Shown: positions 25,190-36,028 of the stretch, in pieces
Position numbering within the stretch: position 1 is the stretch's first letter
Layout of the letters: every line of letters begins with the position of its first letter
Assembly: GCF_032062135.1 (NCBI RefSeq)
Contig: NC_092859.1
Span: forward strand, 43,602,952-43,666,951
Origin: Pyxicephalus adspersus
Lineage: Eukaryota > Chordata > Amphibia > Anura > Pyxicephalidae
Direction: 5' to 3'
DNA: 64,000 nt
Translations under genes and position numbers: made by a program
The notes under the pieces: model-generated
The model's database searches: none
The model's input: only the letters and a program-made list of their open reading frames with translations
Told to the model about the DNA's origin: nothing

Positions 25190-26110
25190 ATATGAAAACT
25201 GCAACCAATTAGCTATCATCTTTCATTGCGCTGACGGTTCCAAATTGACGAAAGGTGACGTCTCATTGGTTGCCACAGGTTACTGCACTTTATCGCTCCC
25301 CGTGACGCCTTATTAAACAAGCCTGTATGTGCAAACCAGCTTTTGATTTTTTCACGTCGTCACTCAACTCTTATTTCAACATACAGCCGTCATTAATAAT
25401 CTAACGCTCGTACCAAGGGAGTGCGTAGCCAAGTACATAAATTCATATATATTCTAGTCACTGCCTTGTGAAAATTCACTATGAATGCCGGCACGGGGAA
25501 ACATCAGGGGGATGTGGAGGCTGGGTGGGGTTGAAGCTACAGGTGACAGCTTGGAGAAAAAGCAGGTTTAATATTGCAAATGCACAGCCATCGAGGCTTT
25601 ATGTTGAGACAACAAGTGTTAAGTGGATCTCAGTTGCTTCCTCTCGCTGATGCTGGCCATGATTCTCCCTTACACACACTAAAACGCACTCGCTGTCTCT
25701 GATCTCCTCCTGATCTGCAAACGCACATTCAAAAAGCAAATACGCCAGCCCTATGTCTTCAAACGCCTTTATTTTTTTCCCCTTAATCTGCCTTGACAGG
25801 GGAATCCTACAGACATATAGCCTATTCAACGTACACCCGACCTATACAATGCAGTTTTGCGAACACAAAAGCTCTTATATCCCATTTCTATACACGCAAT
25901 AAATTAAAAGATACGCTGCAAACAACCCTCTCCATTTACCCTACTAGCAGACACAGACCACAGTTGGCGAACCGTGATTAGCCAGCCTCTCTAACACAGC
26001 CTGACTTTCACTGCCGCGGAGCACAAGTGGAACGCTGTAGTCGCTAGATAATTGATAGCTCTGGAGGCGAATGGACTTTCATTATCCGGCAGGGGGAAAA
26101 AAAAGTGGCA
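25190..26110. promoter_or_regulatory. CpG-retaining block with CRE and CCAAT motifs; possible alternative promoter or enhancer
   Basis: The sequence around 25230-25310 carries a cyclic-AMP response-type TGACGT directly followed by an inverted CCAAT box (cattggttg), another CCAAT at about 25204, and several CpGs. CpGs continue through 25480-26080 (ccggcacgggg, ccgcggagc, tcgctagataattg, ggcgaatgg). No dispersed repeat explains this. It sits about 3.4 kb inside the presumed gene from exon 1. No clear donor identifies an exon here. Confidence 0.3.
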
Positions 26111-27278
26111 CAAATCATCCCCCCCTCAAACAATTCCCGGTCTAAGCACCAAAGCATATCCTCAAGTGACAGAGCATCGGTGGAAATGCAACCACTGCAG
26201 TGCCTCCAAAATATATATGTAAAATAATACTTGCTAAATCTTAATCAACTGGCTGTAATGTAGCTAAGAATGGTAAGTGTTAAATCTGTGTGGTTGATTT
26301 GGATGGGGAAGAGATCAATACTTCCATTGTTATGCATTTCTCTCCTGCATTGTGTTTTGTAAACATCTAAATAAACATAACAGAAAAACAAAAAGAGGAA
26401 ACATAAAACAAGAAAACAAAAAACAGTTCATTTGGACTTTCATCATCAGGCAGAAATGCACAGCCAAGCAAGGCTGATCACATCTCAATTCAGGGATGGG
26501 TTGGACTGGCAGCTTTAAGGGTCTGCAGCAGCTGAGCCAGACGTTCATTAAACCCAGGAAGGATTGTGACATGATGCCCATGGAGATTGTAAGCTTTTGT
26601 GTATGTACACATCAGAGGTGTGACCTGAACCTCTGACCCTCACACTAGCCAACATTCCAATGTCTTTCTAGTCAACCAAGCTTATTTAATGAAGTAGAGT
26701 GCTATGTCCAGCAGTAACCCACAGCAACCAGATACCACTGAAACTTCAAGCTTCAATGGTTTCTATCGGTTACTGCACTTGGCACATGATTAGTGCTCTT
26801 TGCACTTTATTAAAAAAAGCCATCTCTGATAGCGATGAGCTCAATCTAGATCTTAACTGGGATTACATTACCATAATATGAACATCTTGACAGGTCTGGA
26901 ATGGTCGTAGCTTTGGCTAGGGCAGGCAACCTACCCATTCCAACAGAATGGATGGGAGCAAATTAAAAAATAAAGAGGAAAAAACAACGCATGGAGTTCA
27001 TCCAATTGTGGAATGTATCTTGCCCAATTCTAGGGAACAGGAAATAGATTTGCTAATTAAGATGAACTTCCTCAGAATCCCACCATCTGTGATCAGGGTG
27101 GACGTCTAAAGGTTCCATTAAAATGCAAATAAACAGTTAAATAGTGAGCATGAAAAAAGGCTCTTCATGCAGGAATGGAAAGGTTGCAGAACAGGTGCTA
27201 CAAATTGCACTCATCAGCAATACCTTGGGTTAAAGAGCAAATTATTTCTCCCAAGCTACACAAAAATAAATGCAATAA

Positions 27279-27338
<60 letters not shown>

Positions 27339-28762
27339 CGCATGATCGAATGAGCTGGCTCGCTTTCTCCTCCAAGCCACCCAAAAAATATATTACCAAT
27401 TTTTCACTAGCGAACAGACTTGAGATGTGGAAAATTACAGATTAAATAACATATGGCATTGCGTAGATCTCTATAGTTTGCAAAAACTCCAGAATGCACT
27501 GGGTTGATGAATCCGTATTCCTGCACTCCCACCAAATCTACATGGTTGGATGAGTTCTAGGCATAATGCTTGTTAACCATTAGAAAAAGTGTCTTGATCA
27601 ATGATTTCATTGAAATGGGTTTAATTTGCAATGAACAAAACATTAGCCAAGAATAATACTCCAGCTGCAACATACTTTTTATTAGCAGTGGAAGGGAAAA
27701 AAAGTGAGTTTTCCTGATGGACAGGCATATATGATCCTTAAATTCACCTCGCCATACGTGTTCTGTCCGCAAATACATCACCTCTATCATAATGGCACCA
27801 ATTCTGATGCGTCTTCCCAAGTGCCAAGTCATAGGAACTGTTTATTGCAGTCAGACTGGCTTATTTTAATGGCATTCGCTGATTAAATAAGTCTCTTGGC
27901 CAACTTGCCAGTGGGTAATGCAAGGATTGTTTTAAATACTGAGAAGAAGACATAAAACGGCACATATTGTCCAATAAAAGAAGCAGATGGAGAGGGGGAC
28001 AAAGTTGCACTGGAATCAGCAATAAAAGCGCCTTACATATGGAACGATGGTGGGGTTGGGATTGTTAGAAAAGGTGGATGTTACAGCAGGTGTATCCAGG
28101 GATAAGACTAGTGTAGTCACTGCAATAAGTGGAGTGAGAAGACCCCAGTCCTGTACTTATCTACTCCCCAACTAACTGGCTGGATCAGTGCTCACAAGAC
28201 ACCTGCAGGCATCTCCGGCTTCTATCTGAGAAGGTGCAGCTGCTTTCCCTACCGCTGGCAGTGCAAAGCCAGGAAACCTGAACTGAGAATACAAGCTAGA
28301 CTATGCAGGCTTGCAATCTGCTCAATGGAATATCTCCCAACATACGTTCTCCCACCCACCATCAATGCCCACAGCTCCCCACCAGCATACATATGTTGTA
28401 GGCTTTCTAGCCACCCAGCAGAAGAATTTACCTTTATATCCTAAATAACAAGCAGCAATACACAGGGAAATCACAGAACAGCCTCTGAATACAGCTCAAT
28501 TACAGCTACATAGCCTGACCACTGCTAGGAACATCACAACACTAGATGCCTGTGTCATACCTCCTATGCAAGTCTGCATGGACATTCCCAGCTACTGCTT
28601 GAACACAAGGCAATGGACTCCCTCTTTTTTTAAGACCTGCATTGCTCAGAGTGTTATTTATGAATCTATATGCAGGATCAAATGTGGTCATTTGGGCTAC
28701 ATCAGTGTTTGCAGAGTAGGGTCTCCCCTTAATCTCTGTAGACCCCCCCTTGTGTTCCTATC
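26111..28762. other. Intron-like DNA, no gene seen
   Basis: Unique AT-rich sequence with one (AT)n microsatellite at 27282-27328. The open frames across it are short and unremarkable. Confidence 0.4.
27282..27328. repeat. (AT)n microsatellite
   Basis: About 23 AT dinucleotides, pure. Short frames reading it as a Tyr-Ile repeat are artefacts. Confidence 0.97.
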
Positions 28763-29063
28763 TCCATTCCTTAGTACATCAGGAAGCATCACTCTACATT
28801 ACTGTGACATCTTCTGTATTTGTGGGGTGCAGATCACACAGCCCCCCAACCTTTTAGAAGACTCAACCCCCTATCTATCATAGGGAATATAGGAATTTTC
28901 TGATCTATGATGGGTCCTGCTCTGCACAGCAGCCTTATCCATCACATCTACTCCTTAGTCCATCAGCTGTGTGATGAGATTACTGGGGTTCAGGATCACA
29001 CATAGGGAATATAGGAATGTCTCATCTGCATCCCTATGACTGTGCAAGGGGTCCTGCTCTGCA
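28763..29063 (+). repeat. Imperfect two-copy tandem duplication near the first exon
   Basis: Unit 1 (about 28763-28928) and unit 2 (about 28947-29063) share, in order, ccttagtNcatcag, atcacac, catagggaatataggaat and gggtcctgctctgca, separated by different amounts of filler. It is an old local duplication in the presumed first intron, close to the donor at 29495. Confidence 0.65.
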
Positions 29064-29495
29064 GAGTGGAAGTAAGTGGGGTTCCCCAGCACCCATAGCT
29101 GTCCAGATCCAAGTGTGCAAGAAGTAGCAGCAAAATGACATATTGGGGTGCTAGGATAGCTACATCCAAATAGAAGTTCCCCCCCAAACCCAATCCATAA
29201 GCAGCAGTGAAAGGGTTAGATTCACCAGTCTCCTGCCCATATTTCCAATTAGACTTTCACCAATCCAGGCAGAAGGCTGATCACCCTGCATTCCCAATTG
29301 GGGGGTCATGGCTTCCCATAACTGAGCACAGTTGACGCCCTATAGGGGTTCTCCATGGGGTTACCCCAACACCCCCTGCACAGTGGCATGCCAGCTCTGA
29401 TGGGTCCTCCATGAGTGGCAGATGAGGCTGCCAGCACCCCTGATGGCACATTTGGGCTCATGACTTGGAAGGCAGTGTTTTTAGGGTTCCCTTAC

Positions 29496-29650
29496 CTGTT
29501 TCCCCAGCTTTCCTCCAGCCGCCTCCTCCTTCACCGCTCTGCCGGCTCCTCATCGCTCGCCTTGCCGGTCTCCGCTGTCACATCCACACGGGCAAGTCCC
29601 AGAGAAACGGAAATAAATCACGGCAATGAAAGCGGCAGAAGTTGTGTGTG
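29496..29650 (-). other. Probable first exon (5' UTR) of an unidentified minus-strand gene
   Basis: On the minus strand the GC-rich sequence ends ggggaaacag|gtaaggga, a full-consensus donor (junction between 29496 and 29495). The purine-rich region before it (ggaggaggcggctggaggaa) is typical of 5' UTRs. An ATG at about 29554-29552 opens MRSRQSGEGGGGWRKAGET and would run into the donor, so a short coding start cannot be excluded, but I favour UTR. The 5' limit is unknown and could extend to about 29840. Downstream exons would lie at lower coordinates. Confidence 0.5.
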
Positions 29651-29820
29651 CGCCCCCCAATAAGATGACATCCAGTGTGTGTGTAGCCCGGGCTGGCAGG
29701 GGGAGCTCCCCGTGTAATGCAGAGAGGCTCCGTCCCGGAGAGGAGCTGGCTGTGTATGAGCCGGGAGCTCTGTGCTCTTCTCTGTCTCTGGACTGGGGGA
29801 GGAGCCGGCCAGTCTTATCC
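29505..29820. promoter_or_regulatory. CpG-rich promoter block of a minus-strand gene
   Basis: This is the most GC- and CpG-dense non-repeat stretch in the first 30 kb. On the minus strand it has GGCCGGCTCCTCCCCC (Sp1-type), a GGGACGGAGCC stretch, an inverted CCAAT box next to a GC box (ttattggggggcgc, about 29656-29669) and no clear TATA box. It is followed in the minus direction by a splice donor at 29495. The arrangement fits a TATA-less vertebrate promoter; the start site is probably between 29500 and 29650, which is an inference. Confidence 0.6.
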
Positions 29821-30176
29821 AGCATCCCTGGCTCTCCATGCAAAGCTGCTATGTGCTTGTTGCATGCCTCAACTCTGCAAATAGGGGCTTTCTCCCCCCT
29901 CTCAGGGCTTTACCAAACACAGGGACAAGCCTGACACCCCTCCTCCTCGGGTACTTGGAGAGGACGGATGGGGGGTGCAGACTGTGATTCAAAGAAAAAA
30001 TCATTTCATTGCAATAGTTAGGAGTGTTACAATCACAGGCTGTGATCTGATACAAGCTGATGGAGCTTATAATAGGGATTGTATAATGTATGGGGAGTGC
30101 AGGGGATATACATGATTGGTTATATGATGATAGGTTAGGAGCAAAATAAATGCTGCAATCCAAGGATTTGAGTTTT

Positions 30177-30365
30177 CAGTGTTTCTGGACCTTTTAAAAA
30201 AAGGGAGAACCCCTGCTATAACCAGTGGTGTAGTGGGGTGGGCTATTACCATGCCCCCTCTCCTTTTTTACGACTACTGCTGGCCAGTGAACATTGCTGG
30301 CCAGTGATAAGAAAAATGCTCATGGCACTAGCAACCTACTGGGGAACCATAGTTGGGAAACACTG
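30177..30365 (+). mobile_element. hAT-type non-autonomous element (CAGTGTTTC ends)
   Basis: It begins cagtgtttctggacc and ends gttgggaaacactg, imperfect inverted termini of the hAT type. Inside, aaccatag and ggggaacc words resemble the copies at 45936 and 56098. No clear 8-bp flanking duplication remains. It lies just upstream of the presumed promoter. Confidence 0.7.
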
Positions 30366-30453
30366 GAAAAGGGTGTTCACACAATGCATTGTGGGTAACC
30401 CCAAGCGTACTCAAATCACAAAGAATCATGGGTAACCCCTATGGAGCACCACT

Positions 30454-30830
30454 TTAACCTCCCTAGCGGTCTAATTCTCTCCGTATTTCCATGCAAAAAG
30501 CGGTACAATTTTTTACATTGTAGGCCTATATTTCTTAGGCGTGACTCACCAAAATATGTCCAATAGTTAATAAATTAAATAATAAACTTAAAAAAAAACA
30601 CAAAAAAACACTATTTAACACAAAATTATTTGAATTTCCCGTCGATCCTCCCGCCCACACCGACGCATGCACCGACGTCACTGGGAAACCTCGGAGATCA
30701 TCTCTGCACTTCATGGCTGATGATCGGAGGAGGAGGACGTCTCCCCAGGACAAGCAGGATGTTGGGGGGCGCTAAGTGGGGTTTTATTATGTTTTTATGT
30801 ACCCCGAGTGTGATTGAATTAGAGAAATGG
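30454..30830 (+). mobile_element. Dispersed repeat 'CCTCCCTAGCGG' (MITE-like)
   Basis: It starts taacctccctagcggtct and has tttccatgcaaaaagcggta, then tttgaatttcccg, a CpG-rich centre (ccgacgcatgcaccgacg) and gttttattatgttttt. A reverse-orientation relative lies at 56418-56712, sharing tttccatgcaaa.agcggta, gaaattcaaataattttg (reverse complement) and the accgacgcatg block. It is truncated at the right. No coding capacity. Confidence 0.7.
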
Positions 30831-33289
30831 GAAGTCATGTACCCCCCATTGGGATTGTAGAGGCAATCAACCTGGTGCCTTGGATTTATAAAGAGGCTTC
30901 CGCTATCATCGCCGTCTTGCTATATACTGTTCTTTCCTAGCTTTGTGTCTAGCGTCAGTTTTAAGTTAAACATACATACTGCAATCTGATTGGACCATCT
31001 CCTGGATCTTCAGCAATGCAGAGCATGGGCTTGTCTTGTACATATAGCATTGGGCACAGAGGTAGTAAAATGATGAGGTAAGTAAATCACACATAATAAC
31101 ACCCTAAATCACTGTCCCCTAACCTAAGCTAAGCTTCCCAGGTCTCTGCTCCGATATATTACATCATCAGGAATAAAATCTGCACTGGTGCTAAACAGGC
31201 CTGTCCATTAACTTCTCATTGACCTAAATGTGGCCATACCCCAATACTGGAGATGCTAGGGGTAAGACCACATTTAGGCCTATGTGAGCAATGACTAGAG
31301 TATAGGCAAAGTTCAGGCCTGAGGTACGTACCCTAGCACCTCCAGTGTTGGAGTATGACCAAATTGTTGATGTTCTAGTTTAGATTAGGTAAGCAGAAGG
31401 CAAAGAACAAGTCAAAGTATCAACTAATGTCTCCCTATGGCTAATCTGTTCCCCATTTCTGATTTATGGTGGGGAGATTATCAAGAAACAGCAAAAGAAG
31501 GGAGATCCTTGCACTGCATGCCCTCTGGTACAGCTTCCTTTCCAGCAAGGAGAACAGTGAACAGAAAAGACATCCTCAAATTTTCTGATTCTAGCAGTTA
31601 GTGGTTCTTGGTTCAGATAAACAGTTATGAGTCAGGAATTGCATACATATAAAAATCTTCCCATCTTAGAAGAGTTTGTGTAAATATAATCAAATGAGGC
31701 TACTTGTAATGGTAACAACGGTCTCAGAAGTGGGTTGTCTCATTTTGAGAACATTTTCTCTCACTTCCTGTTGTGACTACAGAACAGGAAGTGAATAGAG
31801 ATCTTCAGAATGTGAAACAGAAAGCAAATAGAAATCAACAGCTATTTTACCTATTCCCTACTCTACCCAAAATAAAAGTGTCTTGGCTTTAGATATACAC
31901 TAAAGTGACCCTGTCAACTTAAGGCCATTTTTTTGTAAAATCTTATCTGAAAAGAAAGAATAAACTTACCCTTTGGGTAAATTTTTGGTTGAAATGCTGC
32001 TTCTTCATTTATCCCCAGGTCTCACAAGTATTCAACCAATAGGTTAGGTAGAATACATGATCCCCCCCCCCACCTCATATTGTGGTTCCTTCCACTGGCT
32101 TGTACATCTGGTTGTGATGTACTGACAGGTGGAAGAAACCATAGCATGCAGCAGGGTAGCAAACATTCCACACACCACCAAAAAGTCTAGAAGTCATTTT
32201 AACAAACAGGCCTCCGAAATAATTTGTATTTTCCCTCTTCTTTTACATGCATGCTTTAAATGACTTTGGGCTGGCAGTGTCACTTTAAGCCACACTCTTT
32301 AGTAACTTGGGAAACAGTAAGTGGAGCCAAATTAAATAGCCCACTTGCTGATAAACAATGTGAGCACCAAGGTGTTTGTTGACTTGCGTTGATAAGCTCA
32401 ACAACTTGCACAGTCTTTGCCCTCCTCCCCCATCATCACCAAACAAGGCCTTGCTATGCGCTGGGCTCAGGCTCACAGTAAACACACTTTTGTCAGCAAT
32501 GGCTGAAAGTTTGCTGTTTGTGTTACAGCTAGCTTGGGTGTGGTACCTACAAAACACTGCACCGTTTGTACTCGAAACACAGAACACACACCTGTGCTGG
32601 AAGAGTACACACATCCACATTTCACAGGACAGCAGGAACATAAAACCAAAATTCATCTTCTGCAGCCATTAAACTGACATTCTCTTCATTCAGGTCCCTT
32701 CAAACTGGAAATTCAAGCCAAAACAATGACACTAGAGAAAAGATCCGGGTAGTAAAACTAGTTTTTCTAGTCATATTGTACCCATTTGGCAAATACAAAG
32801 ATGGGATCACAGAATGCCAGAGGGACAAGACTGCAAAATCTACAAAAACGTATTATGATCTGACATAAATAGCATTGTGCCTTGTAATAGAGATGTGAAT
32901 TGTGTCACTGGGTTAGGTGGGTAGGTATGAAAATGTCACTTACCCAGTCCGCAATAATCTATTAAAAGGAGAATTGCTGAGTTTGTCTTTCTAAAAATAC
33001 TACTTGCCTGGTTGTCTTTGATAGTTGGAGTTACTAACATGGAACAAGCATTTATACCATTAAAGTTACTCTGCTGCCACCTATTTTTTTTGAATTGTAA
33101 AAGAGAACTTTTCATACTGACTCGTTCCACTGATTTTTGATCTCTATAGAAATGCCAAAAAGTCTACTGTACCTAACGCATTTCTGTGGTACCTGCCGCA
33201 TGCTGTGGTTCCTTCCACTACATGACTATCTTACATAGGGGTCTGTTTATATAGCAGAGAATTCATATTTTCTAAAGTGACACAAGCTA
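30831..33289. other. Repeat-poor intergenic DNA with one foldback
   Basis: It contains an imperfect inverted repeat at about 31225-31375 and a poly(C) run near 32064. The 32285-32672 segment is open on both strands, but the peptides are not recognisable. I see nothing else. Confidence 0.4.
31225..31375. repeat. Imperfect foldback element
   Basis: The left arm (catac.ccaatactggagatgctagggg, about 31236-31264) pairs with the right arm (ccctagcacctccagtgttggagtatg, about 31330-31358). An inner pair is formed by cctaaatgtgg (31230-31240) and ccacatttagg (31269-31279). Probably an eroded MITE; no family assigned. Confidence 0.6.
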
Positions 33290-33421
33290 CTCTATGGGGT
33301 CATTTTATAAAGCAATTCACAGTGACATTTACTGAAATATTCCCTGGTGGAGAATCAGTTACTGCCATTGGACCTGGAAGATTCTTCACCAGGGACTGTT
33401 TTATAAATAGACTCCATAGAG
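33290..33421. mobile_element. Foldback MITE, copy A (TTTATAAA family)
   Basis: The arms ctctatggggtcattttataaa and tttataaatagactccatagag are inverted repeats. The interior ttccctggtggagaatca, then cattgg, then gattcttcaccaggga is palindromic. The same family is seen at 34308-34450 and 35893-36028. Confidence 0.75.
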
Positions 33422-33633
33422 TTTCTATAAAGCAACCCTGTCACCTTAATGAAAAAAAAAATGTGTGCAAGATTTAGGGTCAATTCACACTGCGTTACTA
33501 ACAATGGTGCCCTGACATTTATTGTGCTTGCAACCCTATTGCACCTTAATAAAATATTTGCCTTACAATGCAGCGCACTGTAATTTATGTAGCTTGTGTT
33601 ATGTTGTGTTATAGCAGACCTAAAACCATTTTT

Positions 33634-33680
33634 TTTTTACTTTACATAAAAGGGTAGATTCATTTTATGTAAAGTAAAAA
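33634..33680. repeat. Perfect 18-bp inverted repeat (hairpin)
   Basis: Arm 33634-33651 (tttttactttacataaaa) is exactly complementary to 33663-33680 with an 11-nt loop. It belongs to a wider dispersed repeat running to about 34150. Confidence 0.9.
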
Positions 33681-33728
33681 TTGTCTTCTTTTTTTTCAGG
33701 TTTCAAACCCTTTTAAAAAAAAAAGGTA

Positions 33729-33746
33729 AACCCCCCCCCCCCCCCT
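33729..33746. repeat. Poly(C) tract
   Basis: An uninterrupted run of about 18 C following an A run, a simple repeat within the dispersed element. Confidence 0.9.
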
Positions 33747-33794
33747 CCTGTCTTTACCGCCACAGCGATATCTTTACCGAAATTTTATACCTAG

Positions 33795-34150
33795 GAAAAA
33801 CAAATGGGAGCGCGGAGCCTCCTGGGATACCCATGTCACACATCCCAGGAGGCTTCTGGCTGCTCCTTCTGCACATGGCTAAAATCAGACCCACACAGAA
33901 GGATGGGAAAAAAATGCTCATGTCACCCATGTGCAGATAATGGTGCCGCAGCGGTAAAGGCAAGAGAGGAGGAGCTTTGTTCTTTTTTTTTTTTTAAGTG
34001 TTTAAACCTTAAAAAAAAAATGAGAATGCAGAGCCTCCTGGGATACCCATGTTATCTCAGGGGGCTTCTGGCTGTTCCTCCTGCGCATATCTGAGAACAG
34101 AAGTTTCTTTTACCTGCATGGGAATAAAATACCATTCTCACACATGCACA
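33795..34150 (+). repeat. Dispersed repeat with internal tandem copy
   Basis: Two related units, about 33803-33900 and 34018-34110, share gagcctcctgggataccc, ggcttctggctg and tcctNctgcNcat. The first unit contains a perfect 12-bp hairpin (agcctcctggga at 33816-33827 with tcccaggaggct at 33843-33854). The units are separated by T and A homopolymers. It has no coding function. Confidence 0.65.
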
Positions 34151-34307
34151 GATAGTGATGCCATTGCAGTGAATTTTTTCTTTTAAGCCTAAAAAGTAAT
34201 CAAACAAATGGGTCGGCATTACAACCAGGAAACAAGCATTTAATATTTAATAAAATTTCTATGTGAACATTTCTTTTATTAAAAAATCTCAAAAATGTCT
34301 CACCATG

Positions 34308-34450
34308 TTCAATTTATAAAGCAGGGAATCAGACATTCCCCCAAACATTCCCTGCTGGAGAATCTTCCTTGTGTTTCAATGGCAGTAATTGATTCTCCAG
34401 CAGGGAATGTTTGGGGGAAAATCTGATTCCCTGCTCTATAAATAGAGCCC
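34308..34450. mobile_element. Foldback MITE, copy B
   Basis: The left arm tttataaagcagggaatcag pairs with the right arm ctgattccctgctctataaa. The next segment cattccctgctggagaatc pairs with gattctccagcagggaatg. The loop is centred on a caatgg stretch. It is the best-preserved of the three copies and nearly self-complementary over about 140 bases. Confidence 0.85.
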
Positions 34451-35892
34451 TTTGTGTTGTTTTACACTGCCTTATTGGGCAGAACAATTTGTGAATCTGT
34501 TTTATTGTTTTGAAAGTACCACATGCTAGATATTTATTCTAATATCTAATTATTATTTTGTATTTTTTTTCTTTTAGGTGTTAAATGTTTTTTCAACTTT
34601 TTATGCCTTACATGATAAAGTAACAAGTAAAAGTTTTTTCCCATCCCTGAACTCTAACGGTACATGGGATTAGGCTGTATTTAGCCCCTGGCTGGGGAAA
34701 GTTTATACCATGCAATCAAGATAATTGCCATTAAAGAGCCCACTCCCATTTAAGTGCTTAGAATGTGTGATATTATTGTGCATTTTTAGTGTTTTTAGGT
34801 TGTGTTGATGTTATGCATTGCAGTGTGGTTTTATCTGTGCCAGTGGAAATCTGGAAACGTGCTGGCAAGAGCTCACTACTGGACAATATCTTTTAGGCCA
34901 GTTTCTGTCTGATATAGAAACACTCTAGTGACACAAATATTCCTGCACAGGAAATGCAGGAAGGAGGGAGGAAGAGATTCTAATGCTGGTTAACAGTCAT
35001 TCAAGGCTTTTGTGGTTTGCCACATAAATGTTAGGTTGGACTTTGTCAGATCTACACACTGTTTATTATCTCTACGCACATTTACATAGCACAAAACCAT
35101 AAAATTGGTAATTTGCTTGTTTTACAGTACATTCAAAATTTGGCAGCTGAGATATGATTGGTTACTTTGGACAGCGCCTCTACTTTTCCTTGCTGCAAGT
35201 TTTTACATCTCAATGAATCAAACCATAGCCCCTTCAAATCCGTGTCACACTCTCAGGGGAGCCTATTTTTCTCCAGGACATGGAGACCCATATCCTGTTT
35301 CCTCTTATTGATCATATGTTATTCTACTTACCCGTGGCTATCAGTCCATAAAAAAATGTCATGTTCTGCTCCACAGAAGCAATGATTGCGAGTTATCAAG
35401 ACAGATGATTAAATCAATGTATGAGATATTCTATCTTTGACTACAGCGTAAGCAGTTGAAGATTTGCGATACCCGCAGGTAATAGCAACCAGCACATGTA
35501 TTACCCATCAGCCTCCCACCATTTGTCCTGGGCTGCTCTCCATCTCCTCCAGTTGAAAAGACTGACAGCTAGGATTTTTTTTTTCTTTAGCAGCCTTCAT
35601 TAAAAATGAGTGAATGGACGAGAAAATAAACAATTTGGTATTTCTAAATTTACACTGTTTGCTTCTCACTCAGCATCAAAATCTTTCATGAGCTGTAGCG
35701 TCAGAATCATGTGTCTGTTTTAAAAGGGAAAAAATAGATGTTTGTCAATGAATGTGTTGATATACAGGCCAGCTATAGGTTAGAATGTAAATATGAACAC
35801 ACCACTATTACTTGTATGCTCATAAAAATATGAAACCCGATAGATGATCATGACCGTTACCTGTGTGTACGATATATCTATATACATATTAT

Positions 35893-36028
35893 GGGCCCTA
35901 TTTATAAAAGAGGGAATCTGACATTCCCTCAAACATTCCCTGGTGGGAATCAAATACTGACATTAAAACACATGGATTTGAAAGATTCCCACCAGGAAAT
36001 GTTTGAGGGAATGTTTTATAAATAGGGG
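35893..36028. mobile_element. Foldback MITE, copy C
   Basis: It starts gggccctatttataaa and ends ttttataaatagggg. The inner arms acattccctcaaacattccc and catttgagggaatgt-type sequence pair. Same family as 33290 and 34308, with the hairpin almost full length. Confidence 0.85.

Noticed and set aside
27167..27445. Frame encoding a Tyr-Ile repeat
   Set aside because: It is the (AT)n microsatellite translated.
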